DNA of 64,000 bases from Celerinatantimonas sp046054165 (GTDB lineage: Bacteria > Pseudomonadota > Gammaproteobacteria > Enterobacterales > Celerinatantimonadaceae), in assembly GCF_046054165.1 (NCBI RefSeq), contig NZ_JBFNXK010000011.1, positions 62,001-126,000 of the forward strand, given 5' to 3'. Made by a program: the position numbers and the translations under genes. Below the pieces are notes generated by a model. That model worked only from the letters and a program-made list of their open reading frames with translations, was not told the DNA's origin and ran no database searches. Each line of letters starts with the position of its first letter. The stretch's first letter is position 1. Positions 46,024 through 53,848 of this stretch are shown here, piece by piece.

Positions 46024-46599
46024 ATGAGATTGCTAAAATATGCCATTCTGGGACTGTTAAACCGTCATTCCATGACCGGTTATGACATCACCAAAGAGTT
46101 TAATTATGAGTTAGCTGAGTTCTGGCATGCCAAACATAGCCAGATCTATACCGAGCTAAAAAAACTGTATCAGGAAGGCTTAGTCACCTTTGATATTGAA
46201 ATCAGCGGCGACATTCTGGAGAAAAAGTCGTACACCATTACAGAAGAAGGCCAAGATCAGCTCCTTCACTGGTTACACAAAGATGAAATCATGGATAAAA
46301 CGGCCAAAGATGTGTTTCGGATGCGGATGTACTTCTCCAACAATCTTGACCTGAATAGCCGGATAAAGCTGCTCGAAAGCCAAAAAATGCAGCACACCAA
46401 ACGCCTAAATTCGCTCAAAAAAACAGCGGAGCAATATCCGGATCTGCCCCCACACGATAGTGACCGTTTTGGCGATTTTATTATTCTTGAGAGCGCTATC
46501 ATGCGTGAAGAAATGCTTCTCAATTGGATTAACAAAGTAATTGGCTATTGTGAACAATCCATATCGAATGAGGTTCCGAATCCTAGGGCTAAAGACTAG
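46024..46599 (+). CDS. PadR-family transcriptional regulator
   Basis: 191 aa. The PadR winged helix (LLKYAILGLLNRHSMTGYDITKEFNYELAEFWHAKHSQIYTELKKLYQEGLV) is followed by the C-terminal Vir_act_alpha_C-type dimerisation helix (LLESQKMQHTKRL...). Upstream in-frame Mets exist from 45916, but the homologous part begins at ATG 46024. PadR regulators control phenolic-acid and similar detoxification genes. The divergent transporter/ene-reductase operon is the likely target. Confidence 0.88.
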   Translation: MRLLKYAILGLLNRHSMTGYDITKEFNYELAEFWHAKHSQIYTELKKLYQEGLVTFDIEISGDILEKKSYTITEEGQDQLLHWLHKDEIMDKTAKDVFRMRMYFSNNLDLNSRIKLLESQKMQHTKRLNSLKKTAEQYPDLPPHDSDRFGDFIILESAIMREEMLLNWINKVIGYCEQSISNEVPNPRAKD

Positions 46600-46805
46600 A
46601 GCGAAACGCTAGCTCAGCGGACTAGTAGGTATAGGCAGGACACCCACCAGAGAAATAAATCGGAAGCAGCAGCTTTACCGATAAATTAATCAAAATTCAA
46701 GGGAAGACTCTCGCCCAGGTTGCTCCCTCTAAATTTTATAAAAATCGCCTAAGTACTGGTTTCATCAGGTGGGTAGCCTATTAAAATTTTCATGATTCCA
46801 CATCG
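46600..46805. other. Non-coding gap before the broken kinase (206 bp)
   Basis: No ORF or promoter recognised. It presumably includes the breakpoint that removed the kinase 5' end: the kinase frame has a stop at 46782-46784, and no upstream frame encodes a missing N-terminus here. Confidence 0.5.
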
Positions 46806-47558
46806 ATGAACTCTATGGAATGGACTGTCAACGGACGAACATATCGTGCCTTCCGGTTTCAATTAAATCACCCGCAATATGGTGCTATTGTACTTGGACT
46901 CAATATCACCCCCCATATCCTCTTTATTAGCAAGTTTAATATAGTACTACTGTGGACTTTTCTGATAACTAATGTGATATCAGGTTTATATGCCGTGTTT
47001 ATTGTTCACAAGGGATTAAAACCTCTGCAAGTTTTACAGAGGTATCTGAGTAAGGTTAATGCCAATCGGTTGGATATCAGAGTTCCTGTCGGGGAATTAC
47101 CTGTAGAACTCATTCAACTGGGTGAAGCGCAAAATGAGATGCTAGAACGCTTACAACATGGTTTTAACCGGCTGAGTGAGTTTTCTTCTGATATAGCACA
47201 CGAAATACGAACGCCTTTAACCAATATTATGACTCAGACTCATGTCGCTTTATCATCAAAGAGAACGGTGGCTGAGTATCAGGAAATACTCAGCTCCAAT
47301 TCGGAGAAATTGGAAAGGCTGAGTAAAACGATTAGAGATACCCTCTACTTAGCTAAGTCTGAAAATCGGTTACTTCACAATAATAAAAAGAGACTTCAAT
47401 TAGAAGAGATTATCAAACCATTGCTCGAATTCTATGAATCTATGGCTGAAGAGAAGCAAGTCAGCCTTGAGTTAAGCGGGAATAGTGTGCAGTTCGGTGA
47501 TAAACAGATGCTGCAACGTGCAGTGGGTAATATTATTTCTAATGCTCTTAGGCATTGT
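46806..47558 (+). pseudogene. Heavy-metal-type sensor histidine kinase, truncated at both ends
   Basis: Resembles CusS/CopS-like kinases. What remains: the end of a periplasmic sensor domain (WTVNGRTYRAFRF), TM2 (~residues 46-68), HAMP (KGLKPLQVLQRYLSKVNA), the DHp helix with the phospho-acceptor His (SSDIAHEIRTPLTNI), and the start of the ATPase domain up to the N box (NIISNALRHC). TM1 and most of the sensor domain are missing upstream; the G boxes are missing downstream. The kinase frame ends at a core site of an integron cassette (47559), and the reading frame continues ~23 codons into the cassette to 47627. No cognate response regulator is beside it. Confidence 0.88.
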
Positions 47559-47559
47559 G

Positions 47560-48198
47560 TTAAAAGTCGTTTGCCTTCCGAAGTGCAACAAGGTCACAAC
47601 CAACTATTGCTTCGAGATTTTCAGTAATTTCTTCAGCACTCCAATCCCACCAAGCTATTTCTAGGAGTTCGCTGATTGTACTATCATCAAATCGATATTT
47701 AATGACTTTTGCAGGATTACCACCAACAACGCTGTACGCTGGAACATTAGATATAACAACAGACTTACTTGCTATTATTGCACCATTGCCAATTTTGACT
47801 CCCGGCATAATTGTAGCTTCATAGCCAATCCAAACATCATTCTCAATTTCTGTATCGCCTTTGTAGGGTAGCTCCCCCTCTTTAGGCATGACCTTCTCCC
47901 AGCCGTTACCAAATATTTGGAATGGGTATGTCGAAAAGCCAGAAATTTTATGATTAGCGCCATTCATGATGAATTTTACGTCTTTTGCGATAGCGCAAAA
48001 TTTCCCTATTATGAGCTTATCTCCAATAAACGGAAAATGATAAAGCACATTGCTCTCAAATCGCTCAGGACCTTCAGGGTCATCGTAGTAGGTATAGTCA
48101 CCAACGATAATATTTTCAGAAGATATGTAATTCTTCAAATATCCTACCTGGGGGAACCCCTTCATAGGTTCTTTATCTTCAGGACTTGGACCTTTCAA
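47560..48198 (-). CDS. Vat-type xenobiotic (streptogramin A) O-acetyltransferase
   Basis: 212-aa hexapeptide-repeat acetyltransferase of the Vat/CatB class. Vat-like text: KGPSPEDKEPMKGFPQVGYLKNYI at the start, LIIGKFCAIAKDVKFIMNGANHK with the catalytic His, STYPFQIFGNGWEKVMP, IENDVWIGYEATIMPGVKIG, and VVGGNPAKVIKYRF. TTG start with GGAGG 5-6 bases upstream. Vat enzymes acetylate streptogramin A; whether this one does is untested. It is an integron cassette gene; the stop codon lies inside the R'' core site. The plus-strand kinase remnant overlaps its 3' end. Confidence 0.88.
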   Translation of the reverse strand: MKGPSPEDKEPMKGFPQVGYLKNYISSENIIVGDYTYYDDPEGPERFESNVLYHFPFIGDKLIIGKFCAIAKDVKFIMNGANHKISGFSTYPFQIFGNGWEKVMPKEGELPYKGDTEIENDVWIGYEATIMPGVKIGNGAIIASKSVVISNVPAYSVVGGNPAKVIKYRFDDSTISELLEIAWWDWSAEEITENLEAIVGCDLVALRKANDF

Positions 48199-48220
48199 AA
48201 TGCCTCCGATGTGTCTGTGA

Positions 48221-48317
48221 CTTTTAACGCAAAGTTCAGTTGCAAAATATATGGCGCTATATTTTGGGAACCAAAATTCGTGACAGTTATTTTGTCAATT
48301 GAAACGCCTTGTTAACT
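48221..48317 (-). other. attC recombination site of the HEPN-gene cassette
   Basis: Read on the minus strand: R'' AGTTAAC, 6-base spacer AAGGCG, L'' TTTCAATTGACAAAATA (48304-48288), a variable terminal structure with the hairpin ATTTTGG-ttc-CCAAAAT (48277-48261), L' TATTTTGCAACTGAAC (48249-48234), 5-base spacer, R' GTTAAAA (48228-48222). L'' and L' pair with a single extra A in L'' (48295), the expected extrahelical base that fixes strand choice, plus one G-T pair. AACAAGGCGTTT resembles Vibrio-type attC starts. Confidence 0.85.
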
Positions 48318-49256
48318 TTCTTTATCGCACGAACCTAAAAAGACTATATTGGTCGCTGTCAAATGTAATGTATAACTAACCATTGTTGCTGATACATTTT
48401 TGATTTCCGAACCTTGCCCATGCCCACCTTCTTTATTTCTGACAGTTGGGACTCCACTTTCAAGCAAAGCTCTAAACTGGCTAAATTGTTCCTGCATATA
48501 GCTAGGAATTAGGTTATTGGTTAAACAAATGTTAATCAGTTTTTTGGCTGTATCATTTTTACCAAACGACCAACCATGTTTTTGACATATTGCTTTCATT
48601 AAACTTTCGAATGACTTTAAACAATCAACAAGAGCTTCTTTATATCGTTGATTTCGATAATGTGCATGTGCTGAAAGAAATTCATCTCTTGCACCAGCAA
48701 ATGCCTCATCTTCTTGTAAAATTGACAATGCAGGTTTTACAATTTCACTATGAATAAATTGTGAATCTATTTTGACAATTTCACCCGAAACAAACTCATA
48801 TCCTACGCCAGTTTCCTTGAATCTTTGATTTAATTCATTAATAGCATCGTCTGCTTTTTGTTGAATTCCTGCTTCCCTCTCAAACTGCCCTTGATTCGGT
48901 TTTACGTAATTTCTTATCACCTTAAAAGTCAGTTCAATTATATCTAAGCATTCTTCAAATTTATCTGTTTTCAAAAAGAATTCATATACTGATTCAAAAT
49001 CACTAGAATAATTTTTATTAGCTAGTGAAAACACACCATATTCCTTACATAGTATTTGATGAATTTTTTGATATACCTGTTCACAAATTGTAGGACCACC
49101 GTAAGGAGTCGTATTTTCTCTAGTTCCTATTGTCGCTTTAACAATATGTATAATCTGAACCCTAAGCTTGTTGGGGATATCATCATACTGATAAACATCA
49201 GGTACATCACCACGAGCTTTTTTTTGGCGCGATGAAAATAATTCAAAAATAGCCAC
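48312..49256 (-). CDS. AbiJ-like HEPN-domain protein (STM4504/CBY_0614 family), cassette gene
   Basis: 314 aa. The N-terminal AbiJ-NTD4-like part (FELFSSRQKKARGDVPDVYQYDDIP, KLRVQIIHI) is followed by a C-terminal Abi_C/HEPN helical domain (HAHYRNQRYKEALVDCLKSFESLMKAIC...). It ends in VRNKEGGHGQG, which contains Arg-x5-His of the R-x4-6-H RNase motif, and a family-typical LHLTATNIVFL. Expected role: abortive-infection RNase, cleaving RNA on phage attack (family inference; untested here). GAGA-type ribosome site; AT-rich, unlike its neighbours. Carried by an integron cassette with its own attC. Confidence 0.85.
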   Translation of the reverse strand: MAIFELFSSRQKKARGDVPDVYQYDDIPNKLRVQIIHIVKATIGTRENTTPYGGPTICEQVYQKIHQILCKEYGVFSLANKNYSSDFESVYEFFLKTDKFEECLDIIELTFKVIRNYVKPNQGQFEREAGIQQKADDAINELNQRFKETGVGYEFVSGEIVKIDSQFIHSEIVKPALSILQEDEAFAGARDEFLSAHAHYRNQRYKEALVDCLKSFESLMKAICQKHGWSFGKNDTAKKLINICLTNNLIPSYMQEQFSQFRALLESGVPTVRNKEGGHGQGSEIKNVSATMVSYTLHLTATNIVFLGSCDKES

Positions 49257-49770
49257 TGAGTCTCCTTGAAGGATAATTTTGAGAAAGTTAACAGCTGTAT
49301 ATCGCGCACGCTCAAAAACACCTGCACACTTTTATCCAAAACTCTAATAAAATTATATTTATCAGAAAGTTATACCGATTTCTCTCGATATACCTCAGTT
49401 GCGAAATGAGCGCGCATATCTCCTCTGGATTGGAGCAATCGTGTTCCATTTGAATTTATAACACTATGATTTGAATTATTTTTTATAATATTTCCAAAAT
49501 AGCGTATGTATTTCCTTGCCCCAAAATGCGCGCCATTTTTTCAGAAAAATAATAGTACTGGTTATTTGTACATGATTTTATCATTACGGGATATCACTAT
49601 GAATCATAGCCAATTTTTAGAAGATTGTTGCTATAACGGCAGAAAGTTGCAGGAAATTTTTAAGCATGAAAGCCAATTCTAGGCACTGCTTTCACATAAG
49701 CTCTTATTGTCTCTAAACAACAAAGCCGCGATAAATCGCGGCTTTGTTAGTATCAAACAGTGAATGCAAC
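49257..49770. other. AT-rich gap between the cassette array and glyA (514 bp)
   Basis: The first 36 bases are the 5' end of cassette A. Beyond 49292 no attC arms pairing with the cassette start were found, so the sequence next to it could be an attI remnant or a secondary insertion site. A 27-codon ORF (49599-49682) has no recognisable relatives. The glyA terminator occupies 49719-49748. Confidence 0.5.
49719..49748 (-). terminator. Terminator of glyA
   Basis: 14-base perfect arms AACAAAGCCGCGAT (49719-49732) and ATCGCGGCTTTGTT (49735-49748) with a 2-base centre; the minus strand continues GTTTAGAG, moderately U-rich. It lies 23 bases after the glyA stop. Confidence 0.85.
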
Positions 49771-51024
49771 TTAGGCATAAACTGGGAAGCGTTTGCAAAG
49801 ATCGATGACTTTCGCTTTTACCGCTTCAATATTGGCTTCATTGGTCAGGTCATCTAACACATCGCAAATCAGGCCAGTCAGATATTTAGCTTCTTCTAAG
49901 CTAAAACCACGACGAGTTATGGCTGGAGTACCAATACGCAACCCCGAAGTCACAAAAGGTGAACGTGGATCATTCGGTACTGAGTTTTTGTTCACCGTGA
50001 TGTTCGCACGACCTAATGCAGCATCGGCATCTTTACCGGTGATATCTTTGTCGATGAGATCCACCAAGAACAAATGGTTCTGCGTGCCGTTAGAAACGAT
50101 TTTGTAGCCCCGTTCCTGAAAAACAGCGACCATTGCTTTGGCGTTGTCCAACACTTGTTGCTGATAGGCTTTAAATTCGGGTTCCATCGCTTCTTTAAAC
50201 GCAACGGCTTTGGCAGCGATTACATGTTCTAAAGGACCACCCTGTCCTCCCGGGAAGACGGCTGAATTCAGTTTTTTCTCGATTTCAGGGTTGGCTTTCG
50301 CCAGAATCAAACCACCACGAGGACCCGCCAAGGTTTTATGAGTGGTTGTCGTAACAACATCAGCAATCGGCACTGGGTTAGGATACAAGCCCGCAGCCAC
50401 CAAACCAGCAACGTGTGCCATATCTACAAACAGATAAGCCCCCACGGAGTCGGCGATATCACGAAAACGCTGCCAGTCAACAATTCCCGAATAAGCGGAG
50501 AAACCCGCCACGATCATTTTAGGATGATGCTCTTTCGCCAGAGCTTCCACTTCATCGTAATCCAATTCACCAGTATCTGCTTTAATACCATACTGGATTG
50601 CGTTATAAATTTTACCTGAGAATGATACGCTGGCACCGTGAGTCAAATGTCCACCATGCGCCAAACTCATACCCAACACGGTGTCGCCCGGCTGAACCAA
50701 AGCCTGATAAACAGCGGCGTTGGCCTGTGAACCGGCATGCGGTTGAACGTTAGCATAATCAGCGCCAAACAATTTTTTAGCACGTTCAATCGCTAGTGTT
50801 TCAACAACATCAACGTATTCACACCCGCCATAATAACGTTTGCCAGGATAGCCCTCTGCGTATTTGTTAGTGAGCTGCGAACCTTGCGCCTGCATCACTC
50901 GGGGACTGGTATAGTTTTCTGAAGCAATAAGTTCTACGTGTTCTTCCTGACGCTGAACTTCTGCAGACATTGCCTGCCAAAGTTCCGCATCATAATCTGC
51001 AATATTCATATCGCGCTTTAGCAT
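49771..51024 (-). CDS. glyA: Serine hydroxymethyltransferase
   Basis: 417-aa PLP enzyme interconverting serine and glycine with tetrahydrofolate (E. coli 417 aa). An upstream in-frame start at 51108 is rejected: GGAG 6 bases before ATG 51024 and the N-terminus MLKRDMNIADYDAELWQAM match the family. PLP lysine in TTTHKTLAGPRGG; ASENYTSPRVMQAQGSQLTNKYAEGYPGKRYYGG is diagnostic. Supplies one-carbon units, which methionine synthesis (metE, next gene cluster) draws on. Confidence 0.97.
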   Translation of the reverse strand: MLKRDMNIADYDAELWQAMSAEVQRQEEHVELIASENYTSPRVMQAQGSQLTNKYAEGYPGKRYYGGCEYVDVVETLAIERAKKLFGADYANVQPHAGSQANAAVYQALVQPGDTVLGMSLAHGGHLTHGASVSFSGKIYNAIQYGIKADTGELDYDEVEALAKEHHPKMIVAGFSAYSGIVDWQRFRDIADSVGAYLFVDMAHVAGLVAAGLYPNPVPIADVVTTTTHKTLAGPRGGLILAKANPEIEKKLNSAVFPGGQGGPLEHVIAAKAVAFKEAMEPEFKAYQQQVLDNAKAMVAVFQERGYKIVSNGTQNHLFLVDLIDKDITGKDADAALGRANITVNKNSVPNDPRSPFVTSGLRIGTPAITRRGFSLEEAKYLTGLICDVLDDLTNEANIEAVKAKVIDLCKRFPVYA

Positions 51025-51462
51025 CAGTTTCTCCTGGCTCTTTTCGTAATATTGGGGGTTATCTTTTATAAGATATAATTTCAGTGCTCTTCCTTGCTTT
51101 AAAGGCACTGACTAGATGTCGCATGATTCCGCAAATCGTCTTCAAGCTCAACCCCTATCGATGAGTTTTATATAAAAATCGGAAATTTTTTTCCCAGCTT
51201 GAAAAAAAGTCATAAATCCTCATAAACCTATCGCTTATTTGCTAACCGTCATCCTTATCATCTGCCTTAATTGCGCTTTAAAAACAGAGGATGAAACTTT
51301 CTTAATGAGTTCATGCGAGTCCTCATAAAGATGGTTATTATGGCCCACATAGCGCTATATTCGGCTCGAGTTAATTTAAGATGACACGAACCCTAATACA
51401 AACTTGCATAAGTTCACCCGTCCATAATGGCCACATCATAAGGCCATTATGGATGTTTACTC
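51025..51462. other. Intergenic region between glyA and metE (438 bp)
   Basis: Contains the glyA promoter (minus) and the 3' flank of metE. No ORF is supported. Several AT-rich candidates for a promoter exist at 51160-51360; I found no clear PurR or MetR operator. Confidence 0.5.
51422..51452 (-). terminator. Hairpin after metE
   Basis: 11-base perfect arms CCATAATGGCC (51422-51432) and GGCCATTATGG (51442-51452) with a 9-base loop, 11 bases beyond the metE stop. There is no U tract, so Rho-independent termination is possible but not certain. Confidence 0.5.
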
Positions 51463-53745
51463 TCAATGATTCCCTTGTTGGCGCAGTTTACGGGCGACAT
51501 CAACCATCACCTTAATTGAGGCTTCCGTTTCTGGCCAATCGCGGGTTTTCAGGCCGCAATCAGGGTTCACCCATAACCGCTCCGCCGGGATTTTTTCAGC
51601 AGCTAACCGCAACAGTTTTTCAATCCAGGTAGCGTCCGGAACCACTGGCGAATGAATATCGTACACGCCCGGACCAATTTCATTGGGATAGTCGAACGCT
51701 TCGAAGGCATCTAGCAATTTCATTGCCGAACGCGATGTTTCAATCGTGATCACATCGGCATCCATCTTCGCAATTGAAGCGATGATGTCATTAAACTCGC
51801 TGTAGCACATATGGGTGTGGATCTGCGTGGAATCTTTAACCGCACTGGCACTTAAGCGAAAGGCTCGCACGGCTCGCTCCAAATAGGCTGACCATTGATG
51901 GCGCTGCAAAGGTAACCCTTCCCGCAGTGCCGGTTCATCAATCTGAATCACGTTAATCCCGGCGCGTTCCAGATCGCTCACTTCATCACGTAGCGCCAAC
52001 GCTATCTGATCGGCCACGTCGGCTCGCGGCAAGTCACTGCGCACAAATGACCAGTTCAAAATGGTTTGCGGTCCGGTCAACATACCCTTCACTGGTTTGG
52101 CACTTTTCGACTGCGCATAAGCACTCCAGCGAACCGTCATAGGCTTCGGTCGGCTCACATCACCAAAAATAACCGGTGGTTTCACGCAGCGGGTACCATA
52201 GCTCTGCACCCAACCAAACTGAGTTTGTGCCACGCCTTGCAGTAACGGCGCAAAATATTCCACCATGTCATTGCGCTCTGGTTCCCCATGCACCAATACA
52301 TCCAGGCCCAACGCTTCCTGACGCGCAATCACATCGTCTATCTGGGCAGCGATAAAGTCATCATATTCTGCGGGCGTGATTCGCCCAGCTTTAAATGCAG
52401 CACGGTGCTGACGAATATCGGCAGTTTGCGGGAATGAGCCAATGGTGGTGGTTGGCCATCGGGGCAGATTGAGTGCTTCACGTTGCAACTTCGCTCGCTC
52501 AACATAAGCGGTTGCGCGATGAAAATCATCTTCGGTTAACTGCATCACCCGATCTCGCACACCGTGGTCGGTAATTCGCAACGACTGTTGACGAGTCGCT
52601 ACCACTTGTTGGCTTTGGGCCAACCAATGGCTGTCTCGCTCATCCGCTTTGCCATCTAAATAATGAGCCACACACACCAGCTCCGATAATTTTTGCTTAG
52701 CAAAACTCAGCCAACTGAGTAGTTCTTCATCCAATAGTTGCTCGCGTTCCGTCGAGACCGGGACATGTACTAAACTACATGAAGGTGCTAACCATAACTG
52801 TTGCTGCCAGTTTTGTTGGGCGGTTTCAAGTGCGTTGATCGTTGCTTTCAAATCACTGCGCCAGATATTCCGGCCATCAATCACCCCCAGCGACAGCACT
52901 TTATCGCTCGGCCAATAACGCAATGCTTGTTCCAACTGCTCTGGAGCACGCACTAAATCAAGATGCAGCCCAGCGACTGGCCAGCTAGCGATCGTGGGCC
53001 AATCCACAGTAATTGCGCCAAAGTAACTGGTCAATAACACTTTAATCGGCAATGTAGCCAACCGGGTATACACATGGCTAAAAGCTTGCTGCCATTCGAG
53101 GGGCAATTCCAGTGCTAAAATCGGTTCATCTATTTGCACCCATTCCACCCCTTTGTCAGCCACGGCGTTTAACAGCTGCGCATAAACGTCGAGCAATTCG
53201 TCCAAGCGATGCAAAATATTGTCTGAATCATTCCGCCCCAAGTATAAAAATGTTAACGGCCCGGTGAGCACGGCTTTAAGCGGTTTGCCCAAAGCTTTGG
53301 CTTCATCAATTTGAGCTAATAGCGGGCTGTCGCCGAGTGAAAAAGGCTGATCCGCCTCAAACTCAGGCACCAGATAGTGATAGTTAGTATCAAACCATTT
53401 TGTCATTTCCATGGCGGCTTGGTTCGCGCAGCAATGGCTTGCACCACGGGCCAATTCAAATAACTGTGCTAATGGAGAGGCCTGCTGATGGCTACGATGA
53501 CGTTTCGGGATCACATTGAAACTCTGAGCAAGCTGTAACATAGGGTCATACCAGGCAAAGTCGCCCACGGGAAGCCTCTCGATTCCCGCGTCAATTTGAG
53601 TTTTCCAATTTTCCAGGCGGATCGCTCGCCCAACTTCCTGTAACTGCGCTTCACTTAAGTGTCCTTTCCAATATTGTTCAATCGCTTTTTTCAGTTCGCG
53701 GTCCCCGCCAATTCGCGGGTAGCCTAAGTTATGGATCTGGGTCAT
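51463..53745 (-). CDS. metE: Cobalamin-independent methionine synthase
   Basis: 760 aa (E. coli 753). Transfers methyl from 5-methyl-THF-triglutamate to homocysteine. It has two barrel halves; the C-terminal zinc site is visible in IHTHMCYSEF (His and Cys), the Glu region VITIETSRS, and the last Cys in NPDCGLKTR. Divergent from metR, with three tandem MetJ-like boxes directly upstream of the start, so dual MetJ/MetR control is expected. Confidence 0.97.
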   Translation of the reverse strand: MTQIHNLGYPRIGGDRELKKAIEQYWKGHLSEAQLQEVGRAIRLENWKTQIDAGIERLPVGDFAWYDPMLQLAQSFNVIPKRHRSHQQASPLAQLFELARGASHCCANQAAMEMTKWFDTNYHYLVPEFEADQPFSLGDSPLLAQIDEAKALGKPLKAVLTGPLTFLYLGRNDSDNILHRLDELLDVYAQLLNAVADKGVEWVQIDEPILALELPLEWQQAFSHVYTRLATLPIKVLLTSYFGAITVDWPTIASWPVAGLHLDLVRAPEQLEQALRYWPSDKVLSLGVIDGRNIWRSDLKATINALETAQQNWQQQLWLAPSCSLVHVPVSTEREQLLDEELLSWLSFAKQKLSELVCVAHYLDGKADERDSHWLAQSQQVVATRQQSLRITDHGVRDRVMQLTEDDFHRATAYVERAKLQREALNLPRWPTTTIGSFPQTADIRQHRAAFKAGRITPAEYDDFIAAQIDDVIARQEALGLDVLVHGEPERNDMVEYFAPLLQGVAQTQFGWVQSYGTRCVKPPVIFGDVSRPKPMTVRWSAYAQSKSAKPVKGMLTGPQTILNWSFVRSDLPRADVADQIALALRDEVSDLERAGINVIQIDEPALREGLPLQRHQWSAYLERAVRAFRLSASAVKDSTQIHTHMCYSEFNDIIASIAKMDADVITIETSRSAMKLLDAFEAFDYPNEIGPGVYDIHSPVVPDATWIEKLLRLAAEKIPAERLWVNPDCGLKTRDWPETEASIKVMVDVARKLRQQGNH

Positions 53746-53758
53746 GTCAGCCTCATTT

Positions 53759-53782
53759 AGATGTATAGATGTTTGGATGGCT
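53759..53782. promoter_or_regulatory. Three tandem MetJ-like met boxes at metE/metR
   Basis: Contiguous 8-mers AGATGTAT (53759-53766), AGATGTTT (53767-53774), GGATGGCT (53775-53782), each resembling the met-box consensus AGACGTCT. MetJ binds arrays of two or more such units cooperatively with SAM. They lie 14 bases upstream of the metE start and in the metE-metR promoter gap. MetJ itself is not in the window. Confidence 0.75.
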
Positions 53783-53848
53783 ATAACTATGACAGTTTGT
53801 TATGATGATTCAAAATCAAGTTTTTCATATATAACATGAGAGATATTA

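Larger units (their letters stand above)
47559..49292 (-). mobile_element. Two-cassette integron remnant (minus orientation)
   Basis: Cassette A: starts GTTAACTTTC (49292-49283), gene 49256-48312, stop region GAAAGTTAAC (48320-48311, the exact reverse complement of its start), then attC to 48222. Cassette B: starts GTTAAAAGTC (48228-48219), vat gene, stop region GACTTTTAAC (47568-47559, the exact reverse complement of its start), then broken at the kinase junction with no attC. In circular cassettes the R' and R'' cores pair, and R' is the cassette's own first bases, so these two 10-base matches are direct evidence. No integrase, attI or third cassette was identified. Confidence 0.8.

Noticed and set aside
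46600..46805. Insertion sequence upstream of the broken kinase
   Set aside because: An ACCCACC/GGTGGGT pair about 120 bases apart was noticed, but there is no transposase and no target duplication.
49293..49420. Possible second attC to the right of cassette A
   Set aside because: No arms complementary to the bases preceding the cassette start were found; it may be attI or a non-specific site, but I cannot support either.
49599..49682. 27-codon ORF (starts MNHSQFLEDCCYNG)
   Set aside because: No recognisable family and weak ribosome site; next to the cassette array but no integrase or toxin features.
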